Source: Fenollaria sporofastidiosus | Lineage (GTDB): Bacteria > Bacillota > Clostridia > Tissierellales > Peptoniphilaceae | DNA length: 64,000 nt | Reading direction: 5' to 3' | Assembly (NCBI RefSeq): GCF_943169635.2 | Contig: NZ_OW968186.1 | Location: 1,364,001-1,428,000 of the forward strand | Shown here: positions 46,034-57,271 of the stretch, piece by piece | Numbering within the stretch: the first letter of the stretch is position 1 | Layout: every line of letters begins with the position of its first letter | The notes under the pieces: generated by a model | The model's database searches: none | Seen by the model: the letters and a program-made list of their open reading frames with translations, nothing else | Told to the model about the DNA's origin: nothing | Program-made: the position numbers and the translations under genes

Positions 46034-48661
46034 TTACTTATTTTTCCTCTTAATGCTTGCTTGCGCAGCTGCTAGTCTTGCAATTGGAACTCTGTATGGT
46101 GAGCAGCTTACATAATCAAGTCCGATTGCATCACAGAACTCGATTGATCTAGGGTCTCCACCATGTTCGCCGCAGATACCTACGTGAATGTTTGGTCTTG
46201 TTTGTCTACCAAGTTTAGTGCCCATATCTAATAGCTTGCCAACACCTTCTGTGTCAAGTGAGTCGAATGGACTTCTTTCGTATATACCATGGTCAAGATA
46301 TGCATTAACAAACTTACCATAGTCGTCTCTTGAGTAGCCCCAAGTCATTTGTGTCATATCGTTTGTACCAAAGCTAAAGAACTCTGCTTCTTTTGCGATT
46401 TCATCAGCAAGTAGTGCTGCCCTTGGAACTTCAACCATAGTACCGATTTCATATTCAAGCTTCTTATTCTTTTCTGCAAAGACTTTATTAATTTCATCAA
46501 CTAACTGTTCTTTAACAAATACAAGCTCTTTAAGTTCGCCTATTAGTGGAATCATAATCATAGGTTTAATGTCTTTATGGATTTCATTGCTTACGTTGAT
46601 TGCAGCTTCCATGATAGCTCTAACTTGCATCTTATAAATTTCTGGCCATGTAACGCATAGTCTACAACCTCTGTGACCAAGCATAGGGTTGAACTCTTTC
46701 ATATCTTCAATTCTGTCTTTGATAACTTGAGTAGTAATGCCCATATCTTTTGCAAGACTTTCTATATCTTCCTCAGTCTTAGGTAAGAACTCATGTAGAG
46801 GTGGATCAAGTAATCTTATAACAACTCCCTTGTCCTCCATTACTTTGAATATGCCTTCGAAGTCTCCTCTTTGATATGGAAGAAGCTTTTCAAGTGCTTT
46901 TTCTCTCTCTTCTAGTGTCTTAGAAAGTATCATCTTCCTAACTTGGAATATTCTCTTATCGTCAAAGAACATGTGTTCTGTTCTACATAGACCAATTCCT
47001 TGTGCTCCAAAATCAAGTGCTTGTTTAGCATCTCTTGGGTTATCAGCATTAGCTTTTACTTCAAGTGTTCTAAACTCATCAGCCCACTCCATAAACTTAG
47101 CAAAGTTACCACTTAGTTCAGGTGTAACCTTCTTGATCTCTCCTAAGTATACACGGCCTGTAGAACCATCTATAGAAATAATGTCTCCTTCTTTAATTTC
47201 GCCGCCGTCATATCTAATAACTTTGGCATCTTCATCAACTCTTAATTCAGAACATCCTGCAACGCAGCACTTGCCCATACCTCTAGCAACTACAGCTGCA
47301 TGTGATGTCATACCACCTCTTGCTGTTAGTATACCTTCAGCATGAACCATGCCATCAATGTCCTCTGGAGATGTTTCTTCTCTAACTAAGATAGTCTTAA
47401 CGTTGTTCTTGTGATATTCAATAACCTTATCTGGTGAGAATACTACAACGCCTGATGCAGCTCCTGGTGAAGCTGGTAGTCCTTTTGTAATTTCTGTTTT
47501 GCTTTGAACATCTTTTTCTTCGAATGTTGGATGGAGTATTTGATCTATTGACTTAGGCTCAATTCTTAAGATTGCTTCTTCTTTAGTGATTAGACCTTCA
47601 TTTACTTGGTCAACTGCTATGTTTATAGCTGCCTTTGTAGTTCTCTTACCATTTCTACATTGAAGCATGAAAAGCTTTCCATTTTCAACTGTAAACTCGA
47701 TATCTTGCATATCTTTATAGTGCTTTTCAAGTTTTTCAACTGTTTCTTTGAACTCTTTATAAACGCTTGGCAATTCATTTTCAAGTCTAGCAATAGGTTC
47801 TGGTGTTCTAACGCCTGCAACAACGTCTTCGCCTTGAGCATCGATTAAGAATTCACCGAATAAAACGTTTTCACCTGTAGCTGGGTTTCTTGTGAAAGCA
47901 ACACCAGTACCAGAGTTCATGCCCATGTTACCAAACACCATCTCTTGAACGTTAACAGCTGTGCCAAGTGTATCAGAAATTTCATTTAGCTTTCTGTATG
48001 TCTTAGCTCTTGGTGTGTTCCAAGACATGAATACGGCTTTAACTGCGTTAAATAATTGAACGTTTGGATCTTGCGGGAACTCTTCTCCAATGTATTTTTT
48101 ATAAATTGCCTTATATTCTTTTACAATTTCTTTTAAGTCATCAGTATCTAAATCGATATCTGCTTCGATATTTCTTTTTTCTTTTTGCTTATTTAAAACT
48201 TTTTCAAATTCAGCTTTCGGGATACCCATGGCAACATCTGAAAACATTTGTATAAATCTTCTGTAACTATCATATGCAAATCTTTCATTATTTGTCTTCT
48301 TTGCAAGTCCTTCAACTGTCACATCGTTTAAACCAAGATTTAATATAGTATCCATCATGCCTGGCATTGATATCTTCGCGCCACTTCTTACTGAGAATAG
48401 TAGCGGATTTTCTTTGTCTGAAAAACCCTTGTTAGTTATCTTTTCAACATTTGCAATACCATTTCTAATTTCTTCCTTTAAATCTTGCCATAGTTCTTCA
48501 TTTTCTTCGTAAAACCTGTTGCACGCTTCAGTTGTAATTGTAAATCCGTTAGGTACTGGTAGACCTAAATTAGTCATTTCAGCTAAGTTAGCTCCCTTGC
48601 CTCCTAACAAATCTCTCATATCTTTATTGCCTTCTTTAAAGCTATAAACATACTTTTCCAT
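46034..48661 (-). CDS. ppdK: Pyruvate, phosphate dikinase
   Basis: An 875-residue enzyme that interconverts pyruvate, ATP and Pi with PEP, AMP and PPi, a PPi-saving glycolytic step in anaerobes. The ATP-grasp part begins FKEGNKDMRDLLGGKGANLAEM. The phosphorylated His is in GGMTSHAAVVARGMGKCC, with the regulated Thr two residues before it (T-S-H). The C-terminal barrel has the catalytic Cys in GICGEHGGDP. Full length. It is 21 bases after a short PpsR-like gene, which probably shares its transcript. Confidence 0.97.
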   Translation of the reverse strand: MEKYVYSFKEGNKDMRDLLGGKGANLAEMTNLGLPVPNGFTITTEACNRFYEENEELWQDLKEEIRNGIANVEKITNKGFSDKENPLLFSVRSGAKISMPGMMDTILNLGLNDVTVEGLAKKTNNERFAYDSYRRFIQMFSDVAMGIPKAEFEKVLNKQKEKRNIEADIDLDTDDLKEIVKEYKAIYKKYIGEEFPQDPNVQLFNAVKAVFMSWNTPRAKTYRKLNEISDTLGTAVNVQEMVFGNMGMNSGTGVAFTRNPATGENVLFGEFLIDAQGEDVVAGVRTPEPIARLENELPSVYKEFKETVEKLEKHYKDMQDIEFTVENGKLFMLQCRNGKRTTKAAINIAVDQVNEGLITKEEAILRIEPKSIDQILHPTFEEKDVQSKTEITKGLPASPGAASGVVVFSPDKVIEYHKNNVKTILVREETSPEDIDGMVHAEGILTARGGMTSHAAVVARGMGKCCVAGCSELRVDEDAKVIRYDGGEIKEGDIISIDGSTGRVYLGEIKKVTPELSGNFAKFMEWADEFRTLEVKANADNPRDAKQALDFGAQGIGLCRTEHMFFDDKRIFQVRKMILSKTLEEREKALEKLLPYQRGDFEGIFKVMEDKGVVIRLLDPPLHEFLPKTEEDIESLAKDMGITTQVIKDRIEDMKEFNPMLGHRGCRLCVTWPEIYKMQVRAIMEAAINVSNEIHKDIKPMIMIPLIGELKELVFVKEQLVDEINKVFAEKNKKLEYEIGTMVEVPRAALLADEIAKEAEFFSFGTNDMTQMTWGYSRDDYGKFVNAYLDHGIYERSPFDSLDTEGVGKLLDMGTKLGRQTRPNIHVGICGEHGGDPRSIEFCDAIGLDYVSCSPYRVPIARLAAAQASIKRKNK

Positions 48662-48682
48662 CTGTATCCTCCTATTGCTTAT

Positions 48683-49129
48683 TTAATTTTGAAGATATCT
48701 AACTATATAGTTAGATACTTCCTCTATTGATTTCCCATACATAGATATAACAAATATTCCTAGCTTGCTATACATATCGCGAGCATATTCATTCTCATAG
48801 AATACTCTCTCTAATGATGAGTAAGTAGATACGCCTGTTATACCTAAGTCTTTGTCTCTTTCCTTCCTTATCTTTGATAAATATTCCTCGTCTTGTATCA
48901 AGCCTATCATCTTTGATCTATCAAAGTTTTTAATCAAATCAAACTGATCTACTTCAGGTACAAGTGGTATATTTATAGCGTTTAGTCCTAAAGAAGCAAG
49001 ATAATAACAAAGAGGTGTCTTGCCAGACCTTGAAGGTCCTAAGATAATTACATCTGCACTTGATATATTGTCAAATGTTTTGCCGTCATCATTATCTATT
49101 GCATAAGCAAAAGATTTATTTACATCCAT
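48683..49129 (-). CDS. Half-length PPDK regulatory protein homologue (DUF299 C-terminal domain)
   Basis: A 148-residue protein matching only the C-terminal, P-loop half of PpsR. YAIDNDDGKTFDN..ADVIILG aligns with residues 128-149 of the full-length protein at 26506-27318. The P-loop is GPSRSGKTP (31-39), a more standard Walker A than the GISRTSKT of the long form, and VPLVPEVDQFDL matches VPLLPEIEPSEF. The N-terminal ~120 residues are absent. AGGTGGTG precedes the ATG and a good promoter lies upstream, so this is a real gene start and not a truncation by indel. It directly precedes ppdK; a role in PPDK control is inferred. Confidence 0.8.
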   Translation of the reverse strand: MDVNKSFAYAIDNDDGKTFDNISSADVIILGPSRSGKTPLCYYLASLGLNAINIPLVPEVDQFDLIKNFDRSKMIGLIQDEEYLSKIRKERDKDLGITGVSTYSSLERVFYENEYARDMYSKLGIFVISMYGKSIEEVSNYIVRYLQN

Positions 49130-49146
49130 AGAAAATCACCACCTAA

Positions 49147-49174
49147 ATTATACCACATTGTATATTTTATTCAA
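49147..49174 (-). promoter_or_regulatory. Promoter of the short ppsR-like gene and ppdK
   Basis: TTGAAT (49169-49174), 16-base spacer, TATAAT (49147-49152), minus strand, 18 bases before the ATG. Confidence 0.78.
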
Positions 49175-49195
49175 TCGTTTGCACCATATTAGTAC

Positions 49196-52100
49196 TTAAC
49201 TAATCTTTTTAAAGAACTCAACACCTGCTTTGAATATATTTTGTATTTCAATACCTGATATATTCTTAAAAGTATCAGTCTCTACTCTTTCTGAGTGTGC
49301 CATCTTACCAAGTATCTTGCCATCTGGTGATAAGATAGACTCGATGTCGTAGTTAGATCCATTAGGGTTGTCTAAATATTCAAATGCAAGTTGAGAGTTA
49401 TCTCTTAATTGTTCATATAGTTCTTTATTGATTAATAGTCTTCCTTCGCCATGTGATATTGGCACTCTATATCTTGTCCTTATCAATATACTTAAGCCAT
49501 GGTGACGATGTAGTAAGTGCTTTAGTCTTTACTATCCTTGCTATGTGTCTTGCTATGTTATTGTATGTTAATGTTGGGTCGTCTTCTTCTATGTCCTTAA
49601 CCTTACCATATGGTAGTAGTCCTGTCTTAATTAAAGCTTGGAAGCCGTTACATATACCAAGTATCAAACCATCGTTTTCATTAAGTAAATACTCTACAGC
49701 ATCCTTTACCTTAGGGTTTCTTAAAACATTGGCAATAAACTTTCCTGATCCATCTGGTTCATCAGATAATGAGAAGCCTCCTGGTATAAATAAGATTTGA
49801 CTTTCCTTAATCTTCTTAGATAAATCATCTATAGACTTATCTATGTGTTCGTTGTCTAAGTTGTTGAATACAAAGACATCAACCTTTGCACCTTCTTTTT
49901 CAAATGCATACTTAGAATCATATTCAGAGTTTGTACCAGGGAATACTGGAATAATAACTTTAACTTCGTCTACCGGCTTAGTAGATTTTGCTCTAAAATC
50001 TTTTTCAGTAAACTTATTTTCAGTCTTTTCAACTCTTGCTTCTTCTCCGAATATATCTAAAAGTGGTTTTTCATACGCTTCTTTATACTCTTCGAGGTCA
50101 ATACGTCTGCCATTGATAATTATGCTTGCGTCAGTATTTGTTGTTCCTAAATACTCAATTCCTTCTAAGTCTTCAGTGTATTCAACAATGTATGAGCCAT
50201 ATAGCTCTTTGAACATGATGTCAGCGTCCATATTGATGTTAAAGCCAATGTCATTACCAAAAGCCATCTTCATAAGAAGTGGTAGTGTTGTATCTCTATT
50301 GATAGCTATTGCGCTTCTAACTTTCTTTCTTGAAATCAAACTTACAAGTTCAACGCTATTCTTCTTAAATTCATTTAAATCAAGTGTATTGTCATCGTTA
50401 ATAGTAGTTCTTATTAAACCAAGCTTCATATTGCCCTTAAGTTCAGGTGTTACAACATCTTCTATGTTCATAGTTGTTACAGCAAATGAAATCAATGTTG
50501 GAGGCACATTAAGATTGTTAAATGTTCCGCTCATTGAGTCCTTTCCGCCTATAGATGGGATTTGTAGATCGTTACATATCTTAAATGCTCCAAGTAATGC
50601 CTCAAATGGTTTTGACCACTTATATGGATCATCATTTAATTTTTCAAAATATTCTTGGAATGTTAGTCTTGCTTTGAATGGGCTTGCTCCATGTGATGCA
50701 ATTTTTGCAAGTGATTCAACCACTGCATAATAAGCTCCAAAGAATGGACTCTTTTCTGATAGATATGGATCGAAGCCATATGTCATAATGCTTGCTGTTG
50801 AAGACTCTCCTTGAGTAGTTGGAATTCTTGCAATCATAGCTTGCTCTGGTGACAATTGGTTCTTGCCTCCTAGTGGTTGAACTATACTAGCTCTACCAAC
50901 TGATGAGTCAAATCTTTCTATAAGTGATTTTTTAGAAGCTACATTGATATCTGATAGTCTCCTCTTTAGTTCTAATGTGAAATCATCAGCTAAGTCATCA
51001 TTAAATAACTCTGCTTCTTCAGGCTTAAATATAACATCTTGCTTTCTTGGTGCGCCTGTTGAGTTTAAGAATGATCTCTTTAGGTTACATACTTCTATAT
51101 CCTTATACATCATGATTAATCTTTCAGAGTCTGTAACTTCTGCAACTATAGTTGCTTCAAGATTTTCGGCATTTGCATACTCATTAAACTTTTCATAGTC
51201 ATCTTTTGCAATTACAACAGCCATTCTCTCTTGTGATTCAGATATAGCTATCTCCATTGGACTAAGTCCTTGATACTTTAGTGGTACCTTGTCTAAGTGT
51301 ATTAGAAGTGAATCTGCTAACTCTCCTATAGCAACGCTAACTCCGCCTGCTCCAAAGTCGTTACACCTCTTAATCATCTTTGCTAATTCAAGTATCCTAA
51401 ATAGTCTTTGTATCTTTCTTTCTGTTGGTGCATTGCCCTTTTGTACTTCAGCAGCTGAGTCCTCAACTGATTTATCTGTTTGTATTTTAGAGCTTCCTGT
51501 TGCGCCGCCAATACCATCTCTACCAGTCTTGCCTCCAAGTAAGATAATTATATCTCCATTAGCAGGTACTCCTCTGTATACATTTTCCATAGGTGCTGCT
51601 GCGATAACTGCACCTACTTCCATCCTCTTAGCTTTGTATCCTGGGTGATATACTTCGTCTACATAACCTGTTGCAAGTCCGATTTGATTTCCGTATGATG
51701 AGTATCCCTTAGCTGCGTCTAAAACTATCTTTCTTTGAGGAAGTTTGCCTTCAAGTGTATCTTCAATAGCTTCTCTTGGGTCAGCTGCTCCAGTTATTCT
51801 CATAGCTTGATATACATAGCTTCTTCCTGATAGTGGGTCTCTTATAGCTCCACCAAGGCATGTTTGAGCACCACCAAATGGCTCAATCTCTGTAGGGTGG
51901 TTATGTGTTTCGTTCTTAAACATTAGTAGATAGTCTCTAAGTCTACCGTCTATACTAACTTTAACTTTAACAGAGCAAGCATTTATCTCCTCACTTACTT
52001 CTAAGTCATTTAACTTGCCTAAGCCCCTAAGTTTCTTTGTAACTATAGTTGCTAAGTCCATAAGTGTAAGATCTTTCTTCGAATATTGCTTTCTTACTTT

Positions 52101-52858
52101 TAAGTACTCATTAAGTGTATTTCTAATAACTTCTATAAAATCATTTTCACCTTCGAAGTTAATATTTGTTAATTGTGTATTGAATGTTGTATGTCTGCAG
52201 TGGTCTGACCAATATGTGTCAATTAATTTTAATTCTGTTTGACTAGGATCTCTGTCTTCTTTTATAAAGTAGTCTTGGAACACTTTTAAATCTTCTAATG
52301 ACATAGCAAGTGACTTACTTTCAAGGAAATCTTTTAATCCATCTTCATCAAGTTTAATAAAGCCATCATAAATAAGTGACTCAATGTTCTTATCAAAATT
52401 TTCTTTTAAAGTCGTAGGTATTCCTATTAAAACGCCTTCTGCTTGGTCAACTGTATTGATTAAGTGCTTCTTAATCTTTTTAATGTCTTCTTCAGATACA
52501 TTGCCTCTAATGTCATATACTTTTTCACATCTTGCAAGTACATCATCTTTACCAAGTGTAACCTTGATAGTGTCCTTCAAACCTTGTTCTCTTTGGTCAA
52601 ATTGACCCTTCTTGTATCTAACAACAAAGGCATGCTTTAAATTCTTTTCCATCTCTAAAGCGTCATCCAATAAATAAATATTATCTACTGGCTTTTCGCA
52701 TAGTATGGTATTTGATATCTTATTAATTTCCTCATCAGAAAGTAATTCAATATCATATCTGTTATAAACTTTTATTGAATCAAGATTAATCTTAAGAAAC
52801 TCTAATCTCTTTAGTTAAACCGTTTGATTCAGCATCAAATTCATCTTTTTACAAACAT
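49196..52858 (-). CDS. purL: Phosphoribosylformylglycinamidine synthase, long single-chain form (frameshifts at both ends)
   Basis: Fourth step of purine synthesis, with fused ATP-dependent synthase and glutaminase domains, about 1,220 residues. The intact 1,067 codons hold DTYWSDHCRHTTF, FKNETHNHPTEIEPFGGA and IPSIGGKDSMSGTF, and the glutaminase Cys in GICNGFQAL. The C-terminal HGEGR part lies in another frame after a break near 49478. The N-terminus needs repair near 52848 and 52808, giving MFVKKDEFDAESNGLTKEI and VYNRYDIELLSDEE. The ATG at 52858 overlaps the repaired purD stop. Confidence 0.93.
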
Positions 52859-54125
52859 AAACTCTTAACCACTGGACCAATATCCCTCCTATAATGCATT
52901 TTATTAAATGAAATTTTTGAATTTCATCATAAACTTTCTTATATGCTTCTTCAAATGTATCAGCTTTGCAAAGTATATTTAGCACTCTGCCACCATTAGT
53001 AAGAAGCTTATCGCCATCAGCTTTAACGCCCGCATAATTTACTTTTACGTCTTTTGATAGTGTATCTAAGCCTTTTATTTCGCACCCTTTATCATATTTT
53101 GCTGGGTAGCCACCTGATGCTAATACAACATTAACAATCTTTTTATCATTAACTTCTAATTTATATTCATTAAGTCTTGCTTCACTAGTTTTGATTAACG
53201 CATCCAACAATGATGAGTCTAGCCTTTCAAGTATAACCTCAGTTTCTGGATCACCAAATCTAGTGTTAAATTCTAAAACTTTTATTCCATCTGAGTTTAT
53301 CATAAGGCCTGCAAAAAGAACACCTCTGTAATCAATGCCTTCCTCTTTCAAACCTTTGATAAATGGTTTTACAAGTTCTTCTTCTATATCCTTTAAGTAT
53401 GGTAGTGACATTAGGTTCGGTGAATATGAACCCATGCCTCCAGTATTTTCTCCTGTTTCGCCTTCATAGACTTTTTTATGATCCTTTGCGCTAGGAAACA
53501 TTATATACTCGCCATTTGATATAAGCACATGAACAGATGTTTCGAAACCATCTATATATTCTTCGACTATTATCTTGTCATCGCCAAACTTTTTATCTAG
53601 TAATAACTCATTAAGTGCCTCGTTTATACCTTCTTCGCTTGATGCTATTATGACTCCCTTGCCTTGTGCAAGTCCATCATACTTTAGTACTACTTTATTA
53701 ACTTTTGATTCATGAAGTAAGGAGTACGCATACTTCTTTGCTTCTTCGACGCTATCAGTCTCAAGATACTTCGCTGTGTCTATATTATATTTTTCCATGA
53801 ACTTCTTTGAAAATGCTTTGCTCTTTTCAAACATAGCAGCTTCCTTCTTTGGCCCAAATATCTTAAGTCCTTCTGCTTCGAACTTATCGACTATACCAAA
53901 GCATAATGGATCTTCTGGACCTACTATAGTGAAGTCGATATCATTCTCTTTAGCATAATTTGCTAAGTTGTCGAAGTCCATAACAGCTAAGTCGATATTT
54001 TTGAACTCACTCTTTGTCTTGCCATTGCCAGGCGCGAATGTAATATCAACCGAACTATCTTGTTCCTTAATTTTTGAAGCAATGGCATACTCACGTCCAC
54101 CGCTACCTATAATTAATATCTTCAT
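52849..54125 (-). CDS. purD: Phosphoribosylamine-glycine ligase (frameshift near 3' end)
   Basis: GAR synthetase, second step of purine synthesis, an ATP-grasp enzyme of about 425 residues. N-terminus MKILIIGSGGREYAIASK, then TIVGPEDPLCFGIVD, KYDGLAQGKGVIIA and EFNTRFGDPETEVIL. One T is missing near 52915; repaired, the end reads HFNKMHYRRDIG, the family terminus, with a stop at 52849 rather than 52815. The ATG at 54125 (AAGGAG upstream) is used; earlier in-frame codons have no ribosome site. Confidence 0.93.
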
Positions 54126-54135
54126 AGCCAACTCC

Positions 54136-55128
54136 TTATATTTGTACAAAGCCAACTTTTTTCATTACTTTTCTTAAAGTTTTATTAGCAAGGTATCTCG
54201 CTTTATCTCTACCTTCAGCCATAAGCTTTTCAAGGCCTTCTTTATCTTGAATAACTTCATTAAAATTATATTGAAAGTCTTTTAAATCTTCGTATATAAT
54301 ATCTGCTAAATCCTCTTTAAACTCTTTATATCCAAGCGAGTCATACTTCTTAACTATATCTTCTGGGCTAATACCAGTGAATGAGCTATATATATTTATA
54401 AGGTTATATAGACCCTCTCTCTTTGGATCGTAAGCAAAGTTTGGCTCACTATCTGTAACGGCCTTTCTAATCTTTGAATAAATTCTGTCCTTGCTATCCA
54501 TGATATAGATAAAACTGTTTTGATCTTCGTCAGACTTACTCATCTTTCTACTTGGATCTTGAAGAGACATGATTCTCTTTCCTGTCTTAGCAATGTATGC
54601 TTCAGGTACCTTAAATGTGTCTGAGTACTTACTGTTGAATCTAATTGCTAAATCTCTTGCAAGCTCCATGTGCTGAGTTTGATCTTCACCAACAGGAACT
54701 AAGTCTGTTTGATATAATAGTATGTCTCCGGCCATTAATACTGGATATGTTAATAAACCAGCATTACAGTTTTCTGGAGACTTCTTGGACTTGTCCTTAT
54801 ACTGAGTCATTCTATTAAGCTGACCAATATATGCTATAGTATCGAGTATCCAACCTAACATTGCATGTTCAGGTACGTGCGATTGAACAAATAATACACT
54901 TTTTTCTGGGTCAACACCACTTACCAGCATCATGGCAAATATTTCATAAGTCTTCTTCCTTAATTCCTTTGGAATCTTTGGTACGGTTATGCTGTGTAAG
55001 TCTGCAACTGCATATAAACAGTTGTAGTCATCTTGAAGTTTAGCTAAATTCTTTAAAGCTCCTAGGTAATTGCCTATGGTTAAGTCACCTGAGGGCTGTA
55101 TAGCGCTAAATGCTGTTTTTCTATCCAT
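54136..55128 (-). CDS. trpS: Tryptophanyl-tRNA synthetase
   Basis: A 330-residue class I synthetase. The HIGH-equivalent is PSGDLTIGNYLGA at the N-terminus, and the KMSKS loop is present as SRKMSKSDED. AGDILLYQTDLVPVGEDQTQH forms the tryptophan pocket. Complete. Only 20 bases separate it from the zinc peptidase gene upstream, so there is no room for a T-box leader. Confidence 0.96.
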   Translation of the reverse strand: MDRKTAFSAIQPSGDLTIGNYLGALKNLAKLQDDYNCLYAVADLHSITVPKIPKELRKKTYEIFAMMLVSGVDPEKSVLFVQSHVPEHAMLGWILDTIAYIGQLNRMTQYKDKSKKSPENCNAGLLTYPVLMAGDILLYQTDLVPVGEDQTQHMELARDLAIRFNSKYSDTFKVPEAYIAKTGKRIMSLQDPSRKMSKSDEDQNSFIYIMDSKDRIYSKIRKAVTDSEPNFAYDPKREGLYNLINIYSSFTGISPEDIVKKYDSLGYKEFKEDLADIIYEDLKDFQYNFNEVIQDKEGLEKLMAEGRDKARYLANKTLRKVMKKVGFVQI

Positions 55129-55148
55129 TTTATATCTCCTTTATATCA

Positions 55149-56000
55149 TTAAATATCGCTTTTAAATGTATTACCATCTTGAATGTTCCCACTTTCATAG
55201 CCTTTCTTGAACCACTCCACTCTTTGTTCGCTTGTTCCGTGTGTGAAGCTATCAGGAACTACTCTGCCTTGATACTTTTCTTGAAGTGTATCGTCACCTA
55301 TCTTTGACGCAGCATTAATTGCTTCTTCAATATCTCCTACATCAAGTATGCCCTTGTCTTTAATGCGATTAGCAAAGACTCCTGCATAGTAGTCTGCTTG
55401 TAATTCAAGTCTTACAGAGTATTTATTGTATTCTTTTTCTGATACTTTGCCTTGCAGTGCGTGAACTTGGTCTAAGGTGCCTAATAACTTTTGTACGTGA
55501 TGACCTACTTCATGTGCAAGTACATATGCCATAGCAAAATCACCCTTTGCTCCAAACTCATTCTTAAGTTGATCAAAGAAGGAAAGGTCTATGTAGATGT
55601 TCTTATCAACCGAGCAATAAAAAGGTCCAACCTGTTCAGATGCAAATCCGCAACCCGACTTGATGCCTCCATTGAAAAGAGTAAGCTCAGGTTCTTCATA
55701 TTTTAGTCCGTTCTCCTTAAATACTTCATGCCACACATCTTCAGTGTCCTTTAAGACAACTGAAATGAATTCTTTGTACTCTTCTTCTCTTTCGCTTGTG
55801 ATAGGTGTAACTTGTCCACTTTGTATGCCGTTGCCACTTGGACCACCAAAGATACCGTCACCAAAGACTAAGTATAAAACTAGTAAAAGTATAACTCCAC
55901 CTGTACCCATCTTGAAGCCGCCAAAGTTTGGCATTGCTCCTCCTGACTGACCTCTTCTGTCGTTAACATTGGTAGATTTCTCTCTACCTCTCCACTTCAT
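55149..56000 (-). CDS. Neutral zinc metallopeptidase (YpfJ/KPN_02809 family)
   Basis: A 283-residue membrane-anchored protease. A short basic N-terminus leads to one transmembrane helix (GVILLLVLYLVFGDGIF), then an outside catalytic domain: zinc motif LAHEVGHHVQ, downstream Glu in LELQADYYAGVFA and the ending PDSFTHGTSEQRVEWFKKG. Typical length and motif order of the family; substrates are unknown. Confidence 0.9.
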   Translation of the reverse strand: MKWRGREKSTNVNDRRGQSGGAMPNFGGFKMGTGGVILLLVLYLVFGDGIFGGPSGNGIQSGQVTPITSEREEEYKEFISVVLKDTEDVWHEVFKENGLKYEEPELTLFNGGIKSGCGFASEQVGPFYCSVDKNIYIDLSFFDQLKNEFGAKGDFAMAYVLAHEVGHHVQKLLGTLDQVHALQGKVSEKEYNKYSVRLELQADYYAGVFANRIKDKGILDVGDIEEAINAASKIGDDTLQEKYQGRVVPDSFTHGTSEQRVEWFKKGYESGNIQDGNTFKSDI

Positions 56001-56011
56001 TTCATCATCCC

Positions 56012-57271
56012 CTATAGATTCTTAATTATATCTTCAACCTTACTTGCTACTAAATCCTCATCTATGTTCTTCATCTTTTTGTTTTCCATGATAACCTTAC
56101 CGTTGATGATAGTCGTATCAACTTCACTTCCATTCATTGAGTAAACCATTGCACTAATTAAATTATTTTGTGGCTTTAAATTTGTATTATCAAGATCAAT
56201 TAGTATTAAATCTGCAAGTGATCCTTCACTAATGTTTATATCCTCATCAAAAATATATTTGTATGGATTAATAGTTGCTAGCTTAAGTACTTCATCAGCG
56301 CTCATAACTTTTGGGTCAAGTGAGCGAGCTTTAGCTGCTAGTGATACTGCTCTCATCTCAGTAAACATATTTTGCATGTTATTTGAGCTTGCGCCATCAG
56401 TACCTATTGCAAGTTTTATTCCGCGCATAGACATATTTTTAATATCTGGTATACCGCTTGCTAGTTTCATATTTGAAGACACATTTAAGCTAACAAGTGC
56501 ATTGTTTTTTGCTATGATGTCCATATCTTCTTCAGATAAATGAACGCAGTGAGCTAGTATTGTCTTTTGATCAAACATACCAAGCTCCTTAAATAACTTT
56601 ATAGGACTCTTCTTGTATTCTTTATATGAATTATTAACTTCAGTAATAGTTTCATTAGCATGTGTGTGAATGATTAAGTCTAATTCTTTTGCAAGATCTA
56701 TACAGCTCTTTAGATATTCTGGCCCTGTTGTGTATATAGCATGAGGAGCTATTGCAAGTCTTAATAAGCCATCTTTTTGATGATACTTTTCATACATGTC
56801 ACGTATATTTGCTTCTCTTTCTTTTTTAACAGCATCATTTGTCATACCTCTTGCGATAAGTCCTCTCATGCCAATCTCATTTGCAGCATCAAAGACTCTT
56901 TCACAGAACATATACATGTCGTTAAAGGCAGTGGTACCTGTCTTTACAAGTTCTATAAAGGTTAAAAGGCTCGCCCAGTAAATATCTTCGGCTGTAAGCT
57001 TTGACTCGAGCGGCCATATTTTATTTTGTAGCCAATCCATAAGCTCCATATCGTCTGCGTAATTTCTGAAAACGCTCATTGCTATATGGTTATGCGTGTT
57101 AAATAGTCCCGGCATTAATAATTTATCAGTCCCGTCTATTATATATGCGCCAGAGTCATCTATGTTATCAGCAATCTTTTTAACTCTATTGCCATCAATT
57201 AAAACATCACAAGGACCTTTTACTATCGATTCTTCTACATCAATATACTTAGTATTTTTAATTAGTATCAT
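56012..57271 (-). CDS. Amidohydrolase, 5'-methylthioadenosine/S-adenosylhomocysteine deaminase-like
   Basis: A 419-residue metal-dependent hydrolase of the MtaD/TrzA branch. Zinc ligands are in FNTHNHIAMS, HTHANET and LAHCVHL, with the catalytic Asp in IGTDGASSNN. WLQNKIWPLESKLTAED matches MTA/SAH deaminases well. It would deaminate SAH or MTA (or adenosine) as part of SAM recycling. Other aminohydrolases share these motifs, so the substrate is inferred. It overlaps the membrane protein gene upstream by 4 bases. Confidence 0.85.
   Translation of the reverse strand: MILIKNTKYIDVEESIVKGPCDVLIDGNRVKKIADNIDDSGAYIIDGTDKLLMPGLFNTHNHIAMSVFRNYADDMELMDWLQNKIWPLESKLTAEDIYWASLLTFIELVKTGTTAFNDMYMFCERVFDAANEIGMRGLIARGMTNDAVKKEREANIRDMYEKYHQKDGLLRLAIAPHAIYTTGPEYLKSCIDLAKELDLIIHTHANETITEVNNSYKEYKKSPIKLFKELGMFDQKTILAHCVHLSEEDMDIIAKNNALVSLNVSSNMKLASGIPDIKNMSMRGIKLAIGTDGASSNNMQNMFTEMRAVSLAAKARSLDPKVMSADEVLKLATINPYKYIFDEDINISEGSLADLILIDLDNTNLKPQNNLISAMVYSMNGSEVDTTIINGKVIMENKKMKNIDEDLVASKVEDIIKNL

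Noticed and set aside
49843..50730. A 295-codon open frame on the plus strand
   Set aside because: It lies wholly inside purL on the other strand, is Ser/Leu-rich as expected from an antisense shadow, and has no ribosome site.
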